Shown here in pieces: positions 16,474-26,230 of a stretch of DNA of 64,000 nucleotides. Numbering within the stretch: position 1 is the first letter of the stretch; every line of letters starts with the position of its first letter. The notes beneath the pieces are model-generated. The model worked only from the letters and a program-made list of their open reading frames with translations, ran no database searches and was not told the DNA's origin. Source of the DNA: Lysinibacillus xylanilyticus (GTDB lineage: Bacteria; Bacillota; Bacilli; Bacillales_A; Planococcaceae); contig NZ_LFXJ01000010.1 in assembly GCF_001183605.1 (NCBI RefSeq), forward strand, positions 855,167 to 919,166, in the 5' to 3' direction. The position numbers and the translations under genes are program-made.

Positions 16474-16937
16474 TGTGTGCTTTACTAATCAGATAAGCAC
16501 TAAAAGGTAAAAACAAAATGATTTTATAATGAACATACAGACAATCAAGCTCAATAGAAATAGCGTAAGGACTTGCAAAAAGGTTGAAGGTATTTGTGTT
16601 GTATAAAGGACTAGGTATTTTTGGACAAGCCATTGGAACAAAAATATCCCGAATGAACATGATTTTTAGCTTCGGCACAATTTGACCGAATGCTAAAATG
16701 CATAAAGTTATTGAATTAATAAGCAGTATTATGTCTAACCGTCTAGAGTGAGTTCGATGTCTCTTAAATAATAATTTATAGTTAAAATGGAAGCCGAAAG
16801 AATAACGAAAACTAGCGTTGCAAATGTGTGCTTACTAATATTTCAGGCAACCCAATAATAATTTCCGTATTCGTTGTAGTGTTTAATAACACAATTGATA
16901 AGCAGGTAATTGCCCTCAAAACATTCCACTCATACAT
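16451..16937 (-). pseudogene. decayed acyltransferase-3 family membrane protein
   Basis: The minus strand ATG at 16937, after a GGTG-containing site, gives MYEWNVLRAITCLSIVLLNTTTNTE, close to the start of acyltransferase-3 (OafA/YrhL-like) proteins, E-W-N-x-L-R-x-I-A-C-L-x-I-V-L-L-H. The conserved His is Asn here. The frame breaks soon after; later fragments (FATLVFVILSASIL in another frame, then hydrophobic segments to 16451) suggest several indels. The normal protein would be about 330 residues, so most is lost. Confidence 0.45.
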
Positions 16938-17226
16938 CTCAATCACCCACTATAAGCAAGGTTGAAGGCATCCATCAACAAGATGCACCCTAACTATGAG
17001 TAAAGCATTCGTAGTAAAGGACATTAATATATGGTTTGTGAATTTTTTTAATAACTTGATAGGAGAGATGTGCATAATTCTTCTTCGGAAGTTAGTGGAA
17101 TTCTCGTAACGAAGAATATTCTTTAAAAGAATACCTCCTATTCCACGTTTATAGCTCCATTTTTGCATATGTACCACGTTAAGGATGAGCATATACTGTG
17201 GATGAGAAGGGGGGAGGTGAGCATTT

Positions 17227-17478
17227 ATGAGAATTAACTGGATGATCCGTCTTCAGCATAAACCATTTTTACTTGCGCTATTTTCGTTGATTTTATTACT
17301 CGCACAGCAAGTAGCAACTATTTTTGGCTACGATTTAACGAGTGCAATGAATGAGCAAGCGACGTACATCTTAAATATCGTATTATCAATTTTCGTTTTA
17401 GTAGGGGTTGTAGTAGATCCAACTACACGGGGAACCAGTGATAGTCAACGTGCTTTAATGTATAGAAGACCTAGATAA
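17227..17478 (+). CDS. phage holin, phi-LC3 family
   Basis: An 83-residue protein with two hydrophobic segments (about 13-33 and 47-63) and the family ending VVDPTTRGTSDSQRALMY. Such holins make membrane holes for endolysin release. GGGAGGTGA precedes the ATG. No endolysin or other phage gene follows, so it is an orphan, either a prophage remnant or a domesticated holin used in autolysis or spore formation; that choice is inference. Confidence 0.85.
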   Translation: MRINWMIRLQHKPFLLALFSLILLLAQQVATIFGYDLTSAMNEQATYILNIVLSIFVLVGVVVDPTTRGTSDSQRALMYRRPR

Positions 17479-17509
17479 GAAAGAAGTAAAAATAAATTAA
17501 AAGTGTAAT

Positions 17510-17537
17510 TTTACATTTTAGATAAATATGGTATAAT
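17510..17537 (+). promoter_or_regulatory. sigma-A promoter of the DUF2339 gene
   Basis: TTTACA (17510-17515), 16-base spacer, TATAAT (17532-17537). Confidence 0.7.
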
Positions 17538-17571
17538 GTAAAAAAATTGATAAAGTAGGAAGGATGATTGG

Positions 17572-19677
17572 ATGTCGCTTGAAATGGAGCAGAGGATTGC
17601 CAATCTCGAGCAAGAAATGATGGATTTACGGCATGAATTAGAAGACTTAAAGCGCCAGCAATCTGTTGCCAAAGCAAGTACGTTAGGCGCCAGAAAATCC
17701 ATTATTGAACAATCTGCGCCAAAACCAGCGCAAGACCAAAAGCCATATTCAAACGTGGAACCAAAGCCCAAAATAATGACAGATCCAGAACAAAAGGTGC
17801 AGCCACAGAGGACATTAGAAGAGCGTATTATGTGGGCGCTTCCAAAATTATTTATGGTAATTTTAGTGATGGGTGTGCTTTGGGGTCTAAAGCTCGTGAG
17901 TGATTATGGCTATTTACCGAACGAGGTTAAAATTATCCTTGCCTACGTATTATCGCTTGCCTTAGCAGCAACAGCTTATGTGATGGAGCGTAAACAAATA
18001 GGATCATCGGCCATAACAATTTCTTTATATGGCGGGGCTTTTATTGTTGGAATATTAACAACAGCCGCAAGTGCGATATTGTATGAAATCATAGGGTTAA
18101 CGCTGGCACTTGTTATTGCTGTTGGTTATATCGGCTACGGTATTGTTATTAGCTATTTCAAGAAAAACGAAGTACTAACGATATTTGTAGCGTTTACCTC
18201 GTTATTACTACCATATTTACTAGAATTTATGGATTTTAGTCCTGTTATTATCTTAATCTATGTCGTTGTACTATTTATGATGCTGCAATTTGTCATTCAT
18301 CAACACAAGCAGAAATTGGCGCTCTATATAGCAACCTTTTTCACTGTGCTAGCTGTCAGCATTATAGCGTTTATGAACAATGACAATCGAGTTGTTTTTG
18401 CAATAGGTTTCCTTGTTGTTCTAACTACTTTTTACGCGAGCTGGTGCCGTTTATATAATGCAGAGTCTAAATTGAAATATATTCATGTCGGACTCCAATT
18501 TAGCCTTGGAGCCTATAGTTTATTGCTCATGAACTTTATTATTAGACCAATTGAATATAGCGAAGCACTACTACTCATATTAGTCGGCTTGTTTACTGCT
18601 TTAGCGGGTTATGGCTATAAGCAAAAATGGCAGGAGGCATTTGATAGTGCCGTAACACTCGCATTTATTACACTATGTAATACGCTACTAGTTATGAATT
18701 TACCAGTGAACGTAGATCAATTGCTCATCCCGTTCATCACCTTTGCAGGCGTAATGATGAGTTTACAATTACGAGTAAGTATGATGAAGGTTGTCGGCTC
18801 ATTCGCATTTACAATTACACTCGCTTTAAGCTTTATTTTTCATGAGCCGACACCATTTTTCAGCATAGACCATGTTAGCTTGATAATGCCGGGAATATAT
18901 CTCCTAATTATTTATGTATATGCAAGACGACCAAAAGAGACACTGACAACCTTTGAAAAGTTTATGAAGGATATGTATATGGTTGATATTGTAGCAGTAA
19001 TTACGGCTGGTTATTTCTTAGCCTATGTCGGAAAGCTGGATGGAACGTACTTTGCAGGTGCTGGTAATATTCCGCACCTAGTGTGTATTTTCCTTGCATT
19101 ACTTTTCGTGGGATCACTTCTAGTTCCAACAAAATACAAAGGGCGCGCATTAACGCCAGTACTTAGTGTATTTTTCATTCTCTTCACAATAATGCTTGAA
19201 ATTATTCCGTACAATATGCAGGGTGTCGAGTGGTTAAATATAGTAACAAGAATCGTGTATATTGCTGTTATCCTAGCAATTATGATTGATTTACTGATGA
19301 AGGGGCGCATTTATCAAATCTATCAAGAGCAAATAGAGAAACTTCTGGACCCAATTGTAAGTGCAGGCGTTGTGCTTACGATGATATCCATTTGGGGTCT
19401 CATATCCCAACTTTCCTATAACAGTTTGCTTGATTGGAAACTAAGCATTGCCTTCTCAACGATTACATTATTCCTAACAGCAAGTATTTCGCTATGGCTT
19501 AGCACCGCGCGTCACTTCCGAACATTACGTATAACGGGTTTTGTCATCTTAGTCTTTGCGTTTATTAAACTTATATTCTTTGATTTGTCAGCACTAGACT
19601 TACTAATACGAGCAGTCCTGTTTATCACGATTGGTGGGATAGGGTTGCTGTTGTCGGGTAGGTTGTTGAAGAAATAA
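17572..19677 (+). CDS. DUF2339 multi-pass membrane protein
   Basis: A 701-residue protein: an N-terminal coiled coil (residues 1-33, MEQRIANLEQEMMDLRHELE), a Pro/Lys-rich linker to about 80, then roughly twenty membrane segments to the C-terminus, the architecture of DUF2339 (COG5373). The first membrane block contains VMGVLWGLKLVSDYGYLPNEVKIILAY, typical for the family. AGGAAGGATG gives a good start. It is transcribed alone from its own promoter and ends at a terminator. Function unknown; a link to cell-envelope polymers has been suggested for relatives but nothing here shows it. Confidence 0.85.
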   Translation: MSLEMEQRIANLEQEMMDLRHELEDLKRQQSVAKASTLGARKSIIEQSAPKPAQDQKPYSNVEPKPKIMTDPEQKVQPQRTLEERIMWALPKLFMVILVMGVLWGLKLVSDYGYLPNEVKIILAYVLSLALAATAYVMERKQIGSSAITISLYGGAFIVGILTTAASAILYEIIGLTLALVIAVGYIGYGIVISYFKKNEVLTIFVAFTSLLLPYLLEFMDFSPVIILIYVVVLFMMLQFVIHQHKQKLALYIATFFTVLAVSIIAFMNNDNRVVFAIGFLVVLTTFYASWCRLYNAESKLKYIHVGLQFSLGAYSLLLMNFIIRPIEYSEALLLILVGLFTALAGYGYKQKWQEAFDSAVTLAFITLCNTLLVMNLPVNVDQLLIPFITFAGVMMSLQLRVSMMKVVGSFAFTITLALSFIFHEPTPFFSIDHVSLIMPGIYLLIIYVYARRPKETLTTFEKFMKDMYMVDIVAVITAGYFLAYVGKLDGTYFAGAGNIPHLVCIFLALLFVGSLLVPTKYKGRALTPVLSVFFILFTIMLEIIPYNMQGVEWLNIVTRIVYIAVILAIMIDLLMKGRIYQIYQEQIEKLLDPIVSAGVVLTMISIWGLISQLSYNSLLDWKLSIAFSTITLFLTASISLWLSTARHFRTLRITGFVILVFAFIKLIFFDLSALDLLIRAVLFITIGGIGLLLSGRLLKK

Positions 19678-19724
19678 ATAATTAATATAGAACAAAAGTA
19701 TGGTATTTCAATAAAACAACATTA

Positions 19725-19762
19725 AAACCGTTTACCTTTATTTTATGGTAAATGGTTTTTTT
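19725..19762 (+). terminator. terminator after DUF2339 gene
   Basis: AAACCGTTTACC / GGTAAATGGTTT arms (one G-T pair) then TTTTT. Confidence 0.85.
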
Positions 19763-20018
19763 ATATCTAATCGCTTTTTATGGCAACTTGAACATAGTTC
19801 GCTTTACTTATTTTCATGAATAGGGAAATTTAAAAATAAATACAAATTCATACGAAGAAGTGGTGTTGTAAATGCGATTTATATATGAAATAGTATAATT
19901 ATCATAAAAAAATTCGAAGAATGGTAAAACTTAGTTACCATAAGCATTGTTGTTTTAGTGTTTAAGACTAATGTTTTTTTAAGTTACTAAAAAGTATGTC
20001 GGCATAAGGAGGAAGAAA

Positions 20019-20468
20019 ATGAAACGTAAAAATAGAAAATTATTTAACAGTCAAGAGGGATTCGCTTTAATTGAAGTTGTTGCTTCCTTAGTTATAATAA
20101 CTATCGTCTTATTATCCTTTTTCGGCTTACTCATTCAATCGAATAAAACAGGAAAAAGCTCTGAACAAATTATTGATGCTACCTATTTAGCGCAAAAGGA
20201 AATGGAGAAAATGTATAACTACTTTAAATCCACTAAAATCGAAACTTGGGAATCTAATTTTCCGTACGCAGCTGAAAAGGATGAAGTGAATTCAACCGGT
20301 AATACCACTAAGTATAAAGTGACACCCTTTAATGCTAAAAATAAGGAAGTCATAATAGTGAATGCTGAAGATATGTCGCCTGATAAAACGGTTAGGATTA
20401 CTATCGAAGTTTATGATTCAAGAGGGGAGGTATTAAAAGCAAAAGTGCAAAACATCTTTAGTTTTTAA
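20019..20468 (+). CDS. type IV prepilin-like minor pilin (PilV-like)
   Basis: A 149-residue prepilin: basic leader, processing site QEG|FALIE with Glu at +5, and a 20-residue hydrophobic helix, all within residues 12-40. The remainder is a small hydrophilic domain. AAGGAGG precedes the ATG. First gene of a run of three prepilin-like genes that open the pilus cluster; by position and size it resembles PilV/PilI minor pilins, but the assignment to a specific minor pilin is uncertain. Confidence 0.78.
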   Translation: MKRKNRKLFNSQEGFALIEVVASLVIITIVLLSFFGLLIQSNKTGKSSEQIIDATYLAQKEMEKMYNYFKSTKIETWESNFPYAAEKDEVNSTGNTTKYKVTPFNAKNKEVIIVNAEDMSPDKTVRITIEVYDSRGEVLKAKVQNIFSF

Positions 20469-20485
20469 GAAAAGAGGTGGTACAT

Positions 20486-20932
20486 ATGTCTAAATTTCAT
20501 AATGAAAGAGGCGTGACCTTACTAGAAGTTTTGGCTGTTACTATAATAGCTACGATTGTATCTATTGTTCTAATGTCTATCTTAACGAACAGTAAGATTA
20601 CAAATGATAAACAAATGATATCGACTATTCAATTATCTGATACAACATATATTTTGAAAGTTGTTACTAAAGATACACGTAAATCTACGAAAATTCTTAT
20701 GAAAGCTCTAGATGAGTATACAGAATATATATTGATAAATAATCAAAATAATCAAAAATATACTTACGTATATCACCGAAAGAATCAGACGATTACAAGA
20801 AATGATGAAATGATTGCAGCAAATGTTCTTGATTTTAACATTGAAGATAAACGGAGTCATATCATTATTGATATCACAACGCCAAATAGTAAATCTTTTT
20901 CATCAACAATATATTTTAGGGGAGGCAGCTAG
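20486..20932 (+). CDS. type IV prepilin-like minor pilin (PilW/ComGF-like)
   Basis: About 148 residues with processing site ERG|VTLLE, Glu at +5, and a long hydrophobic helix. I use the ATG at 20486, five bases after GAGGTGG; the in-frame GTG at 20477 lies inside that ribosome site. It sits 17 bases after the previous prepilin and directly abuts the next gene. The polar domain ends IYFRGGS, similar in style to PilW/ComGF minor pilins. Confidence 0.75.
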   Translation: MSKFHNERGVTLLEVLAVTIIATIVSIVLMSILTNSKITNDKQMISTIQLSDTTYILKVVTKDTRKSTKILMKALDEYTEYILINNQNNQKYTYVYHRKNQTITRNDEMIAANVLDFNIEDKRSHIIIDITTPNSKSFSSTIYFRGGS

Positions 20933-22468
20933 ATGTTTAAGAATCTAAAGCAAGAAAATGGCTATTCGTTACTTTTAGTAATTTTGACAATCGCTTTTAT
21001 ATCAGTTCTTGGAATTACGCTTTTAACACTGACTGCTAATTCATTAAAGATGTCTACTAATGAAAGAGATGACCAATCTGTATTTTATATTGCAGAAGGT
21101 GGCTTAAACAGTACAAAAAGCAAAGTAGAACAATTAGTTGAATTTACATACGATGAGAACAGAAAAAAATTCAATAAGCTACCTCTTGATAAAAGAAAGC
21201 CAGAAAAATTTAAGTTAGATTTTATAGATACATTTGAAAGTAGCATAAAAAAAATCTTTGATAAGGATGCTCAATCAACATATTCCACTACAGTAACTTT
21301 TGATGAACAATTTAATGAGAAACCAATTGCAAATGTAAAAATTATACAAGGAAATACAGAACCATTGCAATATAAAATAATATCTGTTGGTAATATTGGA
21401 AAGAAAACGAGAACACTAGCACAAACAATTACAATTAATTTAGGAAGCGGTACTGGTTCTACTTTTTCAAATACCGCTGCTATCCACGCTATAAAAAACA
21501 TCGAACTCGGGGGCGGTAATCTTAATGGGGATGTTGTTTCTGACAGTGGAAATATTAGTATTACACAAGATAGTACTAAAATTACTGGTAAGATTGGAAC
21601 AACTTCAGATAAGTTTTCTAAACCGAACTGGATGAATGTTACTAATGAGATTATAGGGAATGTTGCATTTCCTGAAAATATATTACCACCTTTCCCGGAT
21701 AGTGAATTTACTAGTTTAAGCACAAGACCATATACGAATTCAATCCAAGTTACCATCGATGGAAAGCAAACTCAACTCCCGTTGGAAAATAATTCAATTA
21801 AGATTGATGGTGGAGGGAATGGACACATAAATGGTTATCAAAACTTTAGTGGTATTCTCCCGCTTACTCAAAATATGTACTTGAAAACGTTTTCGGTTTC
21901 TTCAGACAGAACGTTATCTATTGATGTAGGTAATTCAGATAAAAATTTATATATAGATAACTTTGACTTCTCTCAAGGGCATTTTAATATTACGGGAAGT
22001 GGTAGATTAACTTTGTATATAAAGAATACTTTTAATTTAAAGGGAAGTTCAAGCATGAATAATACAGGGGACATAGGCCAGTTAAGTGTATATTATACGG
22101 GCGCTTCGTTAATGGATTTTACTGGTGATACAAAAACAAAAGCCTCTATATATGCTAAGTCAGCCGATATAAAAATAGCTGGTTCTGGTAGCGTACAAGG
22201 AAATCTATATGCAGGTGGATCGAATATCACTGTTGAAGGAGGATCTTATAATCACAATTTATATATATATGCCCCAAACGCAAAAGCCACATTGGGGGGA
22301 TCAGGTGAAGTTATAGGAGGAATAATGGCTTATACAGTAAATACCAGTGGAGGTTCAACTGTTACTTACAAACAAAAAACGATTGAAGATACAATATCAA
22401 ATGGTGGTTTAGTATTTGAAGAAAATAATAATTTAACAATTTCTAATAGTATGCTAGAAGTAGAATGA
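20933..22468 (+). CDS. large PilX-like pilin with repetitive beta-rich C-terminal domain
   Basis: A 511-residue protein beginning with a PilX_N-like segment: ENG|YSLLLVILTIAFISVLGIT, with Leu instead of Glu at +5, as in PilX/GspK tip proteins, then SVFYIAEGGLN, a hallmark of that group. From about residue 185 the sequence is Gly/Ser/Asn-rich with short strands (GGNLNGDVVSDSGNISI, SADIKIAGSGSVQGNLYAGG, GGSYNHNLYIYAPNAKA), reading like a parallel beta-solenoid. Immediate start after the previous stop, with GGGGAGG upstream. Likely a tip or adhesin pilin. Confidence 0.75.
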   Translation: MFKNLKQENGYSLLLVILTIAFISVLGITLLTLTANSLKMSTNERDDQSVFYIAEGGLNSTKSKVEQLVEFTYDENRKKFNKLPLDKRKPEKFKLDFIDTFESSIKKIFDKDAQSTYSTTVTFDEQFNEKPIANVKIIQGNTEPLQYKIISVGNIGKKTRTLAQTITINLGSGTGSTFSNTAAIHAIKNIELGGGNLNGDVVSDSGNISITQDSTKITGKIGTTSDKFSKPNWMNVTNEIIGNVAFPENILPPFPDSEFTSLSTRPYTNSIQVTIDGKQTQLPLENNSIKIDGGGNGHINGYQNFSGILPLTQNMYLKTFSVSSDRTLSIDVGNSDKNLYIDNFDFSQGHFNITGSGRLTLYIKNTFNLKGSSSMNNTGDIGQLSVYYTGASLMDFTGDTKTKASIYAKSADIKIAGSGSVQGNLYAGGSNITVEGGSYNHNLYIYAPNAKATLGGSGEVIGGIMAYTVNTSGGSTVTYKQKTIEDTISNGGLVFEENNNLTISNSMLEVE

Positions 22469-22641
22469 AAATTATGGAGCATGTAGAAGCAAATTTATTT
22501 GAATGAGGGACTAAAAGTATTTGCTTTCTCAATAACCACATTATTTTTTATAACAAGCAGAAAAGTTTAAAGAGCAATACTGTCAATGACGATTCGGAAT
22601 AGGGTTACTACTGTTCAGACGGTATTGAGAAAGTAATAGAA

Positions 22642-22692
22642 AAGGGTTATTTAGAATGTCTGTGATGGAATCAGATTTTCTAAATAACCCTT
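22642..22692 (+). terminator. long hairpin after the minor pilin genes
   Basis: AAGGGTTATTTAGAA / TTCTAAATAACCCTT, perfect 15-bp arms; the T-rich tail is interrupted (ACTTTAATATTTTT). Confidence 0.65.
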
Positions 22693-23183
22693 ACTTTAAT
22701 ATTTTTATAAAATTTCATAAAGTGAAGTTTTGGTTATTGCCGCGTACTGCAATTAAAATCGTTCGTCTTACAGAAATGCCTGCATGAAAGATTATATGCG
22801 AGCCAACTCCATACATAATTATGTTTTGTTTTGAATAGTATTTGAATTTTTAAATGCAGTCTTTCCTATAGATTTATCTTAGATACCCCAACTTAATAGT
22901 CTTTTGGTGTCTAAGTCGATTGATTAATAGGTATAACCATGAAGGTTATTAGGCAAATAATCTGAATTTATGGGCTATAAAACATATTGACAATATGGTT
23001 ATAGTGATTACAATTTCATATAAAATAAAACTTAGTTCACTAATTTTTAACTATTTTTGGGGATAAAGGCTCATTTTTAAATATAGTTTGTGTTGTATTG
23101 TAAAAACATGAACAAAAAGTAACTGTTATACGTGAGTAATTAGACATTTATTTTTTTACTATATTTGTAAAGGCGATGAGGCT
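22693..23183. other. long leader region before the VanW/G5-pilB operon
   Basis: Nearly 500 bases, AT-rich, without a supported gene. I looked for a c-di-GMP or other riboswitch, as pilus operons in Clostridia have, and did not find the expected motifs. Confidence 0.4.
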
Positions 23184-24527
23184 ATGAAATTATATTTGAA
23201 GTTAGGCGCTATGGTAGCTGTTCTAATCATCTTATTAACAGTCTGGGTACCAAATATAATCGTAGATAGAGCGCTGGCTAAAGGTGATGAATCTACAATC
23301 GGTGGAATATCAGTTAAGGGTTTAGAGGATGGTGATATTGAAAATGCTTTACATGAGGCCATTAATACTTGGCAAGACGCTCCTGTTAGCGTAGAAGGGG
23401 CCAATATTACGATTTCACTAGATCCAAAATTGTTTGTATTTGATGTTGAAAGTTCTATGGTTGAATATCATAGTTTAACAGACAAGTCTTGGTTTGCTTT
23501 CTGGGAGCAAGGACAAGCGGTACATATACCCTTACATGTGGTAGTGGATAGTCAGGTAAAGAAGCAGCTTGAGGCTACTGGTGTATGGGAGGTTGAAGCG
23601 ACCTTGAATGCGATTATCACTCAAATTTCCAATTTGAAAAGTCATACAATCACTGCAACAGTTGCAGATACTCATGTAATAGAAGCGGAGCGTTTGGCTC
23701 TATCGATTGAGAAAATACCTACAAATGCAATAGGTGTTGATAAATTAACGAATATAATAAATGAATCTATTATTTTACCGGATGTACCGTTTTCTTTTTT
23801 AACAGCGATAGAAGAAAAATATGACGAAGCAAATATTGAAGCAATTAATTTCGTGGCCTCCATGCTTTATAATGCTGCTCTTCAAACCGATTATGAGATT
23901 TCAGAGAGACATTCCCAAGAAGAGAAGACAAATTATTTACAGCAAGGTTTGGATGCGAGAATAAATCGTACGCTAGATAAGGATTTGCAATTTGTAAACC
24001 GTTCTGATAAATCGAATAAGTTAAAACTCACAGTAGAAGGGGATTCTTTAAAAGTGGAGTTACTAGCTCAAAAGAAAGAAAAAGATATCTCTGTTCGAGT
24101 TAGTAAAGATAAGATCATACAACCACGGGTCATTATTCGCTATTCTAAAGATTTACCATTAGGCAGCGAAGAGGTTCTCCAAAAAGGTCAAGAAGGGGTA
24201 CGGGTCGAAGTTTATCGCTCGATTTTAGAAAATGGTAACACTTCGGAGGAACTTGTTAGCCGTGACTATTATCCACCGGTTAATAAGATTATTGTGAGAT
24301 CTTCAAGACAGCCTGTTGTTTCTGAAAAAAGTAGCGAAAACTCAGATTCGAGTGATCCTGATTTACAAATGGATTTAGATGGTGATGGATTACCAGATAC
24401 TCAATCTGAAAATAAAGAATCCGGCAATAACGCACCGGAAACGAATACTTCAAAAGACCCGAATGACCCTGAAACTGTATACGGCTACTATGATAAAGGT
24501 GGTAATTTTATACAAACAAGCCCGTAA
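23184..24527 (+). CDS. exported VanW-like / G5-domain protein of the pilus cluster
   Basis: A 447-residue protein with an N-terminal membrane anchor (LGAMVAVLIILLTVWVPNIIV). Residues about 230-300 match a VanW domain in part (SMLYNAALQTDYEISERHSQ ... DLQFVNRSDKSNKLKL) but the usual G-G-G-I-C-Q-V-S motif is absent. A G5-like segment follows (LPLGSEEVLQKGQEGVRVEVYR), then a Ser/Asp/Asn-rich tail with DLDGDGLPD. It stands 12 bases before pilB in the same transcript, so an extracytoplasmic role in pilus assembly or wall passage is inferred. Not a glycopeptide-resistance gene by itself. Confidence 0.68.
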   Translation: MKLYLKLGAMVAVLIILLTVWVPNIIVDRALAKGDESTIGGISVKGLEDGDIENALHEAINTWQDAPVSVEGANITISLDPKLFVFDVESSMVEYHSLTDKSWFAFWEQGQAVHIPLHVVVDSQVKKQLEATGVWEVEATLNAIITQISNLKSHTITATVADTHVIEAERLALSIEKIPTNAIGVDKLTNIINESIILPDVPFSFLTAIEEKYDEANIEAINFVASMLYNAALQTDYEISERHSQEEKTNYLQQGLDARINRTLDKDLQFVNRSDKSNKLKLTVEGDSLKVELLAQKKEKDISVRVSKDKIIQPRVIIRYSKDLPLGSEEVLQKGQEGVRVEVYRSILENGNTSEELVSRDYYPPVNKIIVRSSRQPVVSEKSSENSDSSDPDLQMDLDGDGLPDTQSENKESGNNAPETNTSKDPNDPETVYGYYDKGGNFIQTSP

Positions 24528-24539
24528 AGAGAGGAGCAA

Positions 24540-26216
24540 ATGCGAATGGTTGTAAAAACTGGACGAAAGCGCTTAGGTGATTTACTTGTTGAATCTGGTG
24601 TAATTACAAATGAGCAATTAGAATTTGCTCTCACGAACAAAACGAAAGAAGAGAAATTAGGCGATTTTCTCATAAAAGAAAACATTCTAACCGAGCAACA
24701 GTTAATTGAAGTACTAGAGTTTCAGTTAGGAATCCCACATATTCATTTGAATCAATATTCAATAAGCCCGGATTTACTTCAACTTGTTCCGGCTGAACTC
24801 GCTAAGCGAACAAATATTATTCCGATTCGTCGTGAAAAAAATAAATTGTTCATCGCGATGGCTGACCCGATGGATTATTTTGCAATTGAAGAAGTACGTA
24901 TGGCGACGGGCTGCCAAATCGAAACAAGTATTGCAGCTAAGGATGATTTATATCGTACGCTAACGAAATACTATGATTTACAAGAGTCTATGGAAGCTGC
25001 ATTGCTCGATATAGGTGCGACAGTTGCTGAAACACAGGAGGAAATTGAACGAGAGGATTCTCCAATTGTTCGCCTAGTTAATCAGATAATTGCTAACGGA
25101 GTTGCCCAACGTGCGAGCGATATCCACTTTGACCCGCAGGAGACAGATTTAAGGGTCCGTTATCGAGTGGATGGCGTTTTGAGAACGGAGCGCTCGTTAC
25201 CGAAACATATGCAAAATATAGTATTAGCTCGTATTAAAATTATGGGGAATTTAAATATCACGGAAAATCGAATTCCTCAAGATGGACGTATTAAAACAAA
25301 TGTTAATTTCAAGCCAGTAGATATTCGACTTGCGACACTGCCAACTGTTTATGGAGAAAAAGTGGTAATGCGTATTTTGGACTTAAGTAGTGTAGCCAAT
25401 TCTATTGACAAGCTTGGCTTTACTGAGAAAAACGAAGTTCTTTTCCGAAACATGATTGCCAATCCTAATGGTATTTTACTCATTACGGGACCTACAGGGT
25501 CAGGGAAATCATCTACATTATATGCTGCCTTAAGTAACTTGAATGAAGAAGATGTCAACATAATTACAGTTGAAGATCCAGTTGAATATCAGCTCGATGG
25601 TATAAACCAAATTCAAGTGAAAGAAGAAGTAGGCTTAACATTTGCAACTGGATTACGTTCAATTTTGCGTCAAGACCCAGATATCGTGATGATTGGTGAG
25701 ATAAGGGATTTTGAAACTGCGCAAATAGCGGTACGAGCTTCATTAACAGGGCATTTAGTTTTAAGTACCTTACATACAAATAGCGCAGTTGAGTCGATTT
25801 CTCGATTACAGGATATGGGGATAGAACCGTTTTTATTATCCTCCTCACTAGTAGGAATTATGGCACAGCGTTTAGTACGAAGAATTTGTCGAGACTGTGG
25901 AGAAAACTATACTTTTACCAACCGTGAATTGGAAATAATGCGTAGTAACGGCATTGAAGGTGTTACACATGGTAGACGCGGAAGAGGCTGCCCATCGTGT
26001 AATCAAACAGGCTATCGTGGACGGATGGCTATTCATGAAATTTTACCAATCGACCGCAATATTAAAGAAATGATTTTAAATCGAAGTAGCGATAGTGTGA
26101 TCCGCGATTATATGAAACAAAAAGGCTATTACACATTACTGGTAGATGGATTGTTAAAAGTAGCAGAAGGACAAACAACCACTTCAGAAGTATTGCGTGT
26201 AGCAAATGTAGATTAG
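24540..26216 (+). CDS. pilB: type IV pilus assembly ATPase PilB/GspE
   Basis: Cytoplasmic hexameric ATPase that drives pilus extension. The 558 residues comprise an MshEN/GspE N-domain (about 1-150), the core ATPase with Walker A GPTGSGKSS near 316-324, an Asp box DPVEY, Walker B DIVMIGEIRD and His box TGHLVLSTLHTN, and the four-Cys zinc site CRDC ... CPSC near 445-485. Start ATG follows GAGAGGAGC. Order pilB-pilT-pilC with tight spacing is the usual assembly platform operon. Confidence 0.95.
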   Translation: MRMVVKTGRKRLGDLLVESGVITNEQLEFALTNKTKEEKLGDFLIKENILTEQQLIEVLEFQLGIPHIHLNQYSISPDLLQLVPAELAKRTNIIPIRREKNKLFIAMADPMDYFAIEEVRMATGCQIETSIAAKDDLYRTLTKYYDLQESMEAALLDIGATVAETQEEIEREDSPIVRLVNQIIANGVAQRASDIHFDPQETDLRVRYRVDGVLRTERSLPKHMQNIVLARIKIMGNLNITENRIPQDGRIKTNVNFKPVDIRLATLPTVYGEKVVMRILDLSSVANSIDKLGFTEKNEVLFRNMIANPNGILLITGPTGSGKSSTLYAALSNLNEEDVNIITVEDPVEYQLDGINQIQVKEEVGLTFATGLRSILRQDPDIVMIGEIRDFETAQIAVRASLTGHLVLSTLHTNSAVESISRLQDMGIEPFLLSSSLVGIMAQRLVRRICRDCGENYTFTNRELEIMRSNGIEGVTHGRRGRGCPSCNQTGYRGRMAIHEILPIDRNIKEMILNRSSDSVIRDYMKQKGYYTLLVDGLLKVAEGQTTTSEVLRVANVD

Positions 26217-26230
26217 GATGTGAATCATTC

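Noticed and set aside
16950-17192. 80-residue minus-strand frame
   Set aside because: No support beyond being open; lies in the leader of a decayed acyltransferase gene.
22469-23183. Possible c-di-GMP riboswitch in front of the pilus operon
   Set aside because: Searched by eye for the conserved GEMM-I and class II motifs and found none.
23184-24527. VanW-like gene as part of the glycopeptide resistance locus
   Set aside because: It is 8 kb from the ligase, on the other strand, and tightly linked to pilB; the VanW domain is incomplete.
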